NCBI RefSeq assembly: GCF_001659605.2
Contig: NC_035176.2
Span: 25,414,716 to 25,478,715 of the forward strand
Direction: 5' to 3'
DNA from: Manihot esculenta
Lineage: Eukaryota > Streptophyta > Magnoliopsida > Malpighiales > Euphorbiaceae
DNA length: 64,000 bases
The notes under the pieces are model-generated. The model made no database searches and had not been told where the DNA came from. It saw only the letters and a program-made list of their open reading frames with translations. Both the position numbers and the translations under genes were made by a program. Positions 59,301 through 64,000 of this stretch are shown in pieces. Each line of letters opens with the position of its first letter. Position 1 is the first letter of the stretch.

Positions 59301-60395
59301 TTTCACTGTAAATATTTATTTTGCAGGAAAACATTTTCTAAATTTTTTAGCGTTTGGGACATGAAAATATTTTTCTGGTCAAAGGAAAAATTAAGTCATT
59401 TTAAGGAAAATGAGACTTCCTTTTTTCAAAAAATAAAGTTATTTTTTACATTTTAAAAATCTTACTAACACCTCTATATATAAATTTATTAACTTATTCT
59501 ATTTTAAATTAAAAATTAAACAATAGAAAATAAGTGATTTTGTTGGAAAATATTTTCCATGGAAAATATTTTGCACTGAAAATATTTTCCACACAAGTTA
59601 TTTTTCATAAACAAACAGAGCCTTAATCATTTTTCAAATTGACTTATTGTCATTTAACTTAAAAGGCAAAACTGTTACTAAAATTACCAATAGATATATC
59701 CTTCTATTGCTTAGTCCCCGGACTAGCTGTGAGGTCAGCTCATCTCCTTCCTCTTTCCTTCACGAGTGTGTGTCTCTGACCTGCTTCTAGCACATGTTAG
59801 AGTCGGAAGCTCACTCATAACTTTCTAAGTTTTGCATTTCATATCTAAGGGCCTTCCCAAACAGGAAAGAGGTCAGCTGGCCTCTCTGATTCAGCATTTA
59901 AGATTTTGCTGCCTTCCCTTTGATGAAGCCTCAAGCCTGGGCTCCAGGCTTCTATCCTGGCATATGTGTTAGGAGTGTAGAAGTCTTTGAAGTGTTCAAC
60001 CTTGCTAGGAAAGGTCGAGGAGGGAACAAATCACCAGTACAATACATTCCTGATTATTGGAAAACTTGTAGAAGTCATTAAGGAGATCAAATTGTATCTT
60101 TAGTGGCCGTGCTGCATTAACCATTTGACAAGGTTATCATTGTCAAGTTTGGTGAAAATTACCAGAGGCACTAAATTGCTAATCTTTGCTCTGTTATAAT
60201 AAAGTCATTACTTGTTTCTTGTATTGTAGCTTTTGCTTATCTGAACTTGGGAATGTTATAGCAAACATATCGACAACACAGTGATTATACTTTGAGACTT
60301 CTAAATTCATCTGCATTCATTGCAGGTATATTACTCCTGAATGCATGGGATACTTGGATCTTTTGCAGAGTTTGAGGAGGGGCGATTGCTGCTAG
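56385..60395 (+). CDS. NUDT20-like: Nudix hydrolase, chloroplast type (NUDT20/NUDT24-like)
   Basis: Nine exons: 56385-56672, 56796-56860, 56948-57131, 57600-57680, 57763-57888, 58592-58671, 58837-58952, 59116-59236 and 60326-60395. All junctions are GT-AG and the 1131 nt read as 376 residues plus stop, close to the ~374 usual for the plant family. The first ~50 residues are rich in S, T, R and P, like a plastid transit peptide. Residues ~60-200 form the N-terminal domain of this family (DUF4743-like; FTWDDVIRVSQP, NRGS, IVGYIHKG). The Nudix part shows AAAPYFGIK, LDHLVAGGLPYGIS and the box core KECEEEAGI, with K for the usual R. Relatives hydrolyse nucleoside-diphosphate derivatives, and some act on damaged thiamine diphosphate; this substrate is inferred only. 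Introns 3 and 8 contain MITEs. Confidence 0.9.
57135..57404. mobile_element. Stowaway-like MITE at the intron 3 splice donor
   Basis: 270 bp with inverted ends CTCTCTCCACGTCCCATAAT and (right, inverted) CTCCCTCCCTCCCATAAT, flanked by TA (57133-57134 and 57405-57406). These ends are typical of Stowaway (Tc1/mariner-derived) elements. The left TA is bases 2-3 of intron 3, so the donor GTA keeps only its first three bases from the original intron. Confidence 0.85.
57889..58591 (+). other. Intron 5 of the Nudix gene
   Basis: 703 bp between GTTTGTAA and ...ATGACAG. No internal element or exon recognised. Confidence 0.6.
59287..59628. mobile_element. Probable MITE in intron 8 of the Nudix gene
   Basis: Ends resemble inverted repeats (CTTTGTTTGTTT at left, AAACAAACAGAG at right). 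The interior has several GGAAAATATTTTCC palindromes near 59540-59590. The flanks look like a degenerate 8-bp duplication (ATTCATTT against AATCATTT). It falls within the 1089-bp intron 8 (59237-60325). Confidence 0.45.
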
Positions 60396-60580
60396 ATATT
60401 TTGGGTGGAAATTACCCTTGGATAAGTGACATTCTTTCCTTGTAATTTGTTCATATCAAAACATAATTCATGACTAGCAAAGCAATTACTGAACTTGCAT
60501 TGCATAAATGGTGAGTGAAGCCTGCTTCATGTTTATTCAGTCAATTACAGTCACAATGGTCTTGTAGGTTAATTGTGTTT

Positions 60581-60581
<1 letters not shown>

Positions 60582-60614
<33 letters not shown>

Positions 60615-60840
60615 CCGGAAGGTGGTCAATTGTATCACCCCAATATATTTTGCCACATTAACAGGCTCGCACTCATTCCAGTGCTGCAAGTGACGTTCGT
60701 GTTGTCAATTGTATTCCTCCATGCGGAATATGGCAGCTTTACATCTAACTTGTGCCTTCACTTCTTAGGCCCTATTGGGTATTCAACTATTGCTGGTTTG
60801 CTGATTACAATACTATTCTTTTGAAAAGTCCTAATTAGCA
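60582..60840 (-). repeat. Possible retroposed sequence with poly-A tail on the minus strand
   Basis: The T run at 60582-60614 reads as a 33-base A tail on the minus strand, preceded by about 220 bp of moderate GC content without introns. The source is not recognised and no flanking duplication was found. Confidence 0.3.
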
Positions 60841-61002
60841 AAGCATGTCTTCTAGTTGTTTGGTTAAAATTGTGGTTTGACCAAAAAGGACTAGCTATAA
60901 ATGCAGTATCGTAATTTTGTTAATAGTTGATCATTATTTCTTCCTATTATTTTTATATAATGGAATATAATTTATTTTTAATATTTTAGTATAAAATTTA
61001 CT

Positions 61003-61195
61003 CCTGAGAGGCGAGATAGGATGTCAAAGCTATTTCTCCTTGAATCAGTGGTTTTGAGTTCAAATTTGGATATGAAGTAGCCTCTAAAATTTAGAAGGGA
61101 GCGTCTCTCTCGCCTTCACGTATCCGGACTAATTGGATCAGTGGGCTTTGGATGTAGGATGGTTCAAATCAAAAGAAAAAATCTACATATATTTA
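61003..61195 (+). repeat. tRNA-derived SINE-like element
   Basis: Contains a B-box-like GAGTTCAAATTTGG about 60 bp in, then a body with GTAGCCTCTAAAATTTAG and GGATCAGTGGGCTTTGG, and ends in an A-rich tail (AAAAGAAAAAA). Length near 190 bp fits plant SINEs. The A box is weak and the duplication unclear. Confidence 0.4.
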
Positions 61196-61282
61196 TCGCA
61201 AATAAATATTTATTTAAGAAGTTTCATTACTTTAACCTGTTTGTTCGATCGTAGTCATTTTTCTCTTTAGGATTTATTAGAG

Positions 61283-61446
61283 TGTGAATATAATTTATAT
61301 ATAATTAAAAGAGATTATATAATTATAGATTAATTGATACTGATTGATAGAGGATTTGTCTTAATAAGACTTTATAATTTGTATATAAACACATTTTTAT
61401 ATAAAATATACACAAAAATTATCCAATTGTTATTTGTCTTGTTATA
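61283..61446 (+). repeat. Copia-2 5' LTR
   Basis: About 164 bp. It starts TGTGAATATAA and ends just before TGGTATCAGAG. The usual terminal CA is not present (TATA), consistent with age. Confidence 0.7.
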
Positions 61447-62159
61447 TGGTATCAGAGTCTGAGACCTGATTAGATCTTTGTTTTCTGCGTTTTGGCTTTT
61501 ACCAATTATGAGTTTTAGCTTCTATCGGTCATGGATTAATATTTTCGGTGGTCGTTAGATCTCACCACCGTCAAAGGGAGGAGTGTGCTCCCATTTATGG
61601 CCCATCCCTAGAATTCGGTGACCATTTGGATAGCGTGTGTGCTTCACGTATCGAGTTTTTGTTTCAACTTCTCCTTCAAGCGCTGGTGAGTGTGCGCGCG
61701 TGGGACCTCCGATCTTCTCTCAGAATGTCGCCGCCATATTTCCAGCCATTTCCTAGTCATCATCTGGTCAATGGAGTTCATGGAGTAGGGTCCTTCAGTG
61801 GTTAGGTGTTGTATAGGTTCTTTTCTTTTGTTTCAAGCCTATTTTTTGGCTTTTTAATCTTAGGTGTATTGTTTTGTGGCTTGGTATTGTGTCTTGAATC
61901 ATTGGGAGAGGGTTTTGTGAAGTAATTATTTTACCTTGAATCGGTTGAAATATTGTATGATAGTAAGTCTCATGTCAGTAAAAATTACAAGAAACTACAA
62001 AATAAGAATTGAAGAACTTTAATGTTGCTGCAACAAGCTCTTTTTCTGAGAATACTGTTTTTATGTCAATTGAAGAATATGTTTAGTATCAAAATCTGTT
62101 GAGAGGGTTCATTCCAATAACTGCTAATACTAAGTTAGGTAAAACTTGTTTTATCTTTT

Positions 62160-64000
62160 ACTTATGTAAATGTGTCATTGATTCTGGATCACATCACAAG
62201 TAATCATCACATCTTTGCTAGCTTTCAATAACATAAAATATATGCTCCTAATACCATTGCTGATGGGTCAACATATAATGTTGAACTATTAAGCCTATTT
62301 CTTTTATTATCCTATCATTTGTATTAAGTTTATTTAAGCTTGTCTTTAATTTGATCTCTATGAATAAACTTACCAAAGACTTAAATTGTTGTATTTTTTT
62401 TTCTAATCATTATCTCGTTCAGGATCTTATAACGAAATAAATTATTGATAAAAGACATATATCTGGGTGTAACAAAATAAGAAACAATTGGATAATATTG
62501 TGTCTTCTCCATTGAAGTAAGTGTGTTTAACAAGATCTTGTTAAGATAACTCCTAAGAATCATCTATCAATCAATTAGTATCAATTAGCCTATGATTATG
62601 TAATCTCCTTTAATTATGTACAATTTATGTTTACATTTTAACATGAAGTCTCTATATTTTGGATGCATGGATGCCTCAGTTTATTGTCTGCTCTAGTGTC
62701 GTATCTCCGTGCGAAGTACATTATCGGTTGAGAATCATTCTTTACCGGTTTTGAAGAAGTTGTGCTCTCAATTTCATGAGATATCTTCAGTAGAGTGCAA
62801 GTCATGTCATTTTATAAAACACCATCAAAACTTTTTAAGTCTAACAGTTAATAAATAAGTTGAGTCTGCTTTTGAATTAGTTCATTCGAATGTTTGGCAA
62901 CCATGTCCGGTTGAGTCTAAGACTAAATTCAGATATTTTATCACTTTTGTTGATAATTTTTCTAAAATGACTTGAATTTATTTTTATGAAGTACCGTTCA
63001 AAAGTGTTTTCTCATTTCTCTACCCTTTGTGCTGAAATCAAGGCTCAATTTAATGTTTATGTACAAATTTTGCAAAGAGACACTGCTAAAGGATATATGT
63101 CAGAATCATTCTAGGCTTATATAATTCAATATGGTATTCTTCACCAATCGTCATGTGTTGATATATCCGCTCATAATGGGGTAGTTGAAAGGAAGAATCA
63201 ACATATCCTTGAGATTGCTCGACCTCTGTTGTTTTAAATATAAGTTCCTAAGCAATTATGGGTTGATGTTGTCTCTATTGCATACTTCCTCATTAATCAC
63301 ATGCCCTCCACAGTACTAAATGGTAATACTCCCTATAATGTTCTTTTTTCTAAGAACATATTATTTCCTCCGGAACCACGAATTTTTGGCAGCATTTGCT
63401 ATGTTTGGGATGTCAGACCTCATGTGACTAAACTTGATCCTAAAAGTTTAAAGTGAATTTTTTTGGGAGAGCCTTCAAAAGGGGTATTAGTATTATTCTT
63501 CAAAACTCAACAAATATCTGAGATTAACAGATGTAGTTTTTTCTGAACAAATTCCTTTTTATCATATTGCACAAACCTCTACTGGTCAAGAGAAGGACGA
63601 TGAGTAGCTCATCTATAGAATCACATCTGGTGGTGGGAACTCCTCAAGTGTGCTTTTTGCTACACAATTCTGCTACACAATTTGATGGTGACATTGCTCC
63701 TAGTACTCAACTTCATGTTCAATCGTCAGTTCTTCGAGTTTACATTCGGAGACCAGTACCTGATGACATATATCCTGCATCAGAATCTTTTGCGCTATCA
63801 AATCCACCATCGAGTGACTTTGACCTCCCTATTAGTTTTTATAAAGGTAAACGACAGTGCAAGTTTACCTATTCTGTTGCTTTCTTTATAATGATCACAT
63901 GTCTTTTTCTTCTGTCTCCTTAATTGTCTCTCTAGATTCCTTTTTTTTTTTTTTTACCTAAAACAGTTAAAGAGGCTTTGACCTATTGGGATGGCGTGAT
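62160..64000 (+). pseudogene. Copia-2 pol remnant
   Basis: Reading in shifting frames gives protease VIDSG, a pre-integrase piece, and an integrase core resembling Copia-1 (FELVHSNVW, DNFSK, SSCVDI, HNGVVERKNQHILEIAR, FLINHMPS, EPRIFG). The RT entry PKTVKEALTYW starts at the right edge. At least five stops (for example near 62975, 63113, 63236 and 63455) and frame changes make it non-functional. Confidence 0.85.
62468..62635 (-). mobile_element. Inverted solo LTR of the Copia-2 family
   Basis: 168 bp whose reverse complement aligns along its length with the LTR at 61283-61446 (shared GAGATTA, ATTAATTGATACT..TTGATAGA and TTATCCAATTGT). It interrupts the pre-integrase region. Neighbouring pol sequence continues on both sides, but no clear 5-bp duplication remains. 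Confidence 0.72.

Larger units (their letters stand above)
60396..61282. other. 3' region of the Nudix gene and repeat-rich spacer
   Basis: Contains the 3' untranslated region after the TAG at 60393-60395. A 33-base T run (60582-60614) begins what looks like a retroposed fragment in reverse orientation, and a SINE-like repeat follows. A plus-strand frame starting in the T run is not a gene. Confidence 0.4.
61283..64000 (+). mobile_element. Decayed Ty1/copia retrotransposon (Copia-2), runs off the right edge
   Basis: LTR 61283-61446 (TGTGAATATAA...CTTGTTATA) is followed directly by the primer site TGGTATCAGAGT at 61447. gag is mostly missing. Protease traces (GTCATTGATTCTGGATC, 62175) and integrase to RT start (62690-64000) follow. 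The 3' end is outside the window. A second LTR of the same family is inserted in reverse at 62468-62635. Confidence 0.82.

Noticed and set aside
60573..60824. 83-codon ORF starting in a poly-T run, with apparent hydrophobic C-terminus
   Set aside because: The start is a phenylalanine run from the homopolymer, and the rest has no conserved feature.
1..64000. tRNA, rRNA genes, operons or bacterial-type defence systems
   Set aside because: None seen. The tRNA-like TGGTATCAGAG sequences are retrotransposon primer sites, and the window is plant nuclear DNA.

Overview
The window is nuclear DNA from a flowering plant, almost certainly a eudicot. It holds spliced genes with GT-AG introns, Ty1/copia and Ty3/gypsy LTR retrotransposons with plant-type primer-binding sites, and hAT, Mutator-like and Stowaway-like DNA elements. 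A Malpighiales genome such as cassava or rubber tree is a guess from general look only. There is nothing bacterial or organellar here. Most of the sequence is transposable elements; only two host genes can be supported.

Host genes. On the minus strand, nine exons between 13127 and 1915 encode the N-terminal ~203 residues of a 2-oxoglutarate/Fe(II) dioxygenase-like protein of the isopenicillin-N-synthase type; its last exons lie beyond the left edge. On the plus strand, nine exons from 56385 to 60395 join without a frame break into a 376-residue plastid-type Nudix hydrolase resembling Arabidopsis NUDT20/NUDT24.

Left part (1-13.3 kb). The dioxygenase introns hold several insertions: a decayed LTR fragment (810-1346), a gag-deleted copia element (3055-8899, 5-bp target duplication AGGAT) in intron 7, and a 308-bp TRIM element (10553-10860, duplication GAGGT) in intron 5. 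The copia element is itself interrupted by a gypsy-family solo LTR (3446-3955) and by a 1365-bp non-autonomous hAT element (4361-5725).

Middle (13.3-55 kb). An AT-rich spacer with hAT-type MITEs is followed by a minus-strand copia element (16690-21547) with only two visible coding lesions. Then comes a four-level nest. Gypsy C (21652-54992, duplication GTCAT) carries Gypsy A in its 3' LTR (30358-52335, duplication ACTTA). Gypsy A carries an autonomous-type hAT transposon in its 5' LTR (30677-45081, 8-bp duplication CCCGAACG). The hAT carries Gypsy B (31127-42614, minus strand). Gypsy B has an intact 1670-codon gag-pol ORF and two 2241-bp LTRs that differ at about three positions by eye. It is followed by a truncated tandem second copy of its gag region, so a 3885-bp block is present twice. 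LTR divergence falls in the order the nesting demands: C oldest, then A, then B.

Right part (55-64 kb). This holds the Nudix gene, with a Stowaway-like MITE starting three bases into intron 3. A SINE-like repeat follows, then a badly decayed copia element (61283 to the right edge) containing an inverted solo copy of its own LTR family. The host genes and the elements do not form a pathway together. The window is a record of layered insertion around two genes.
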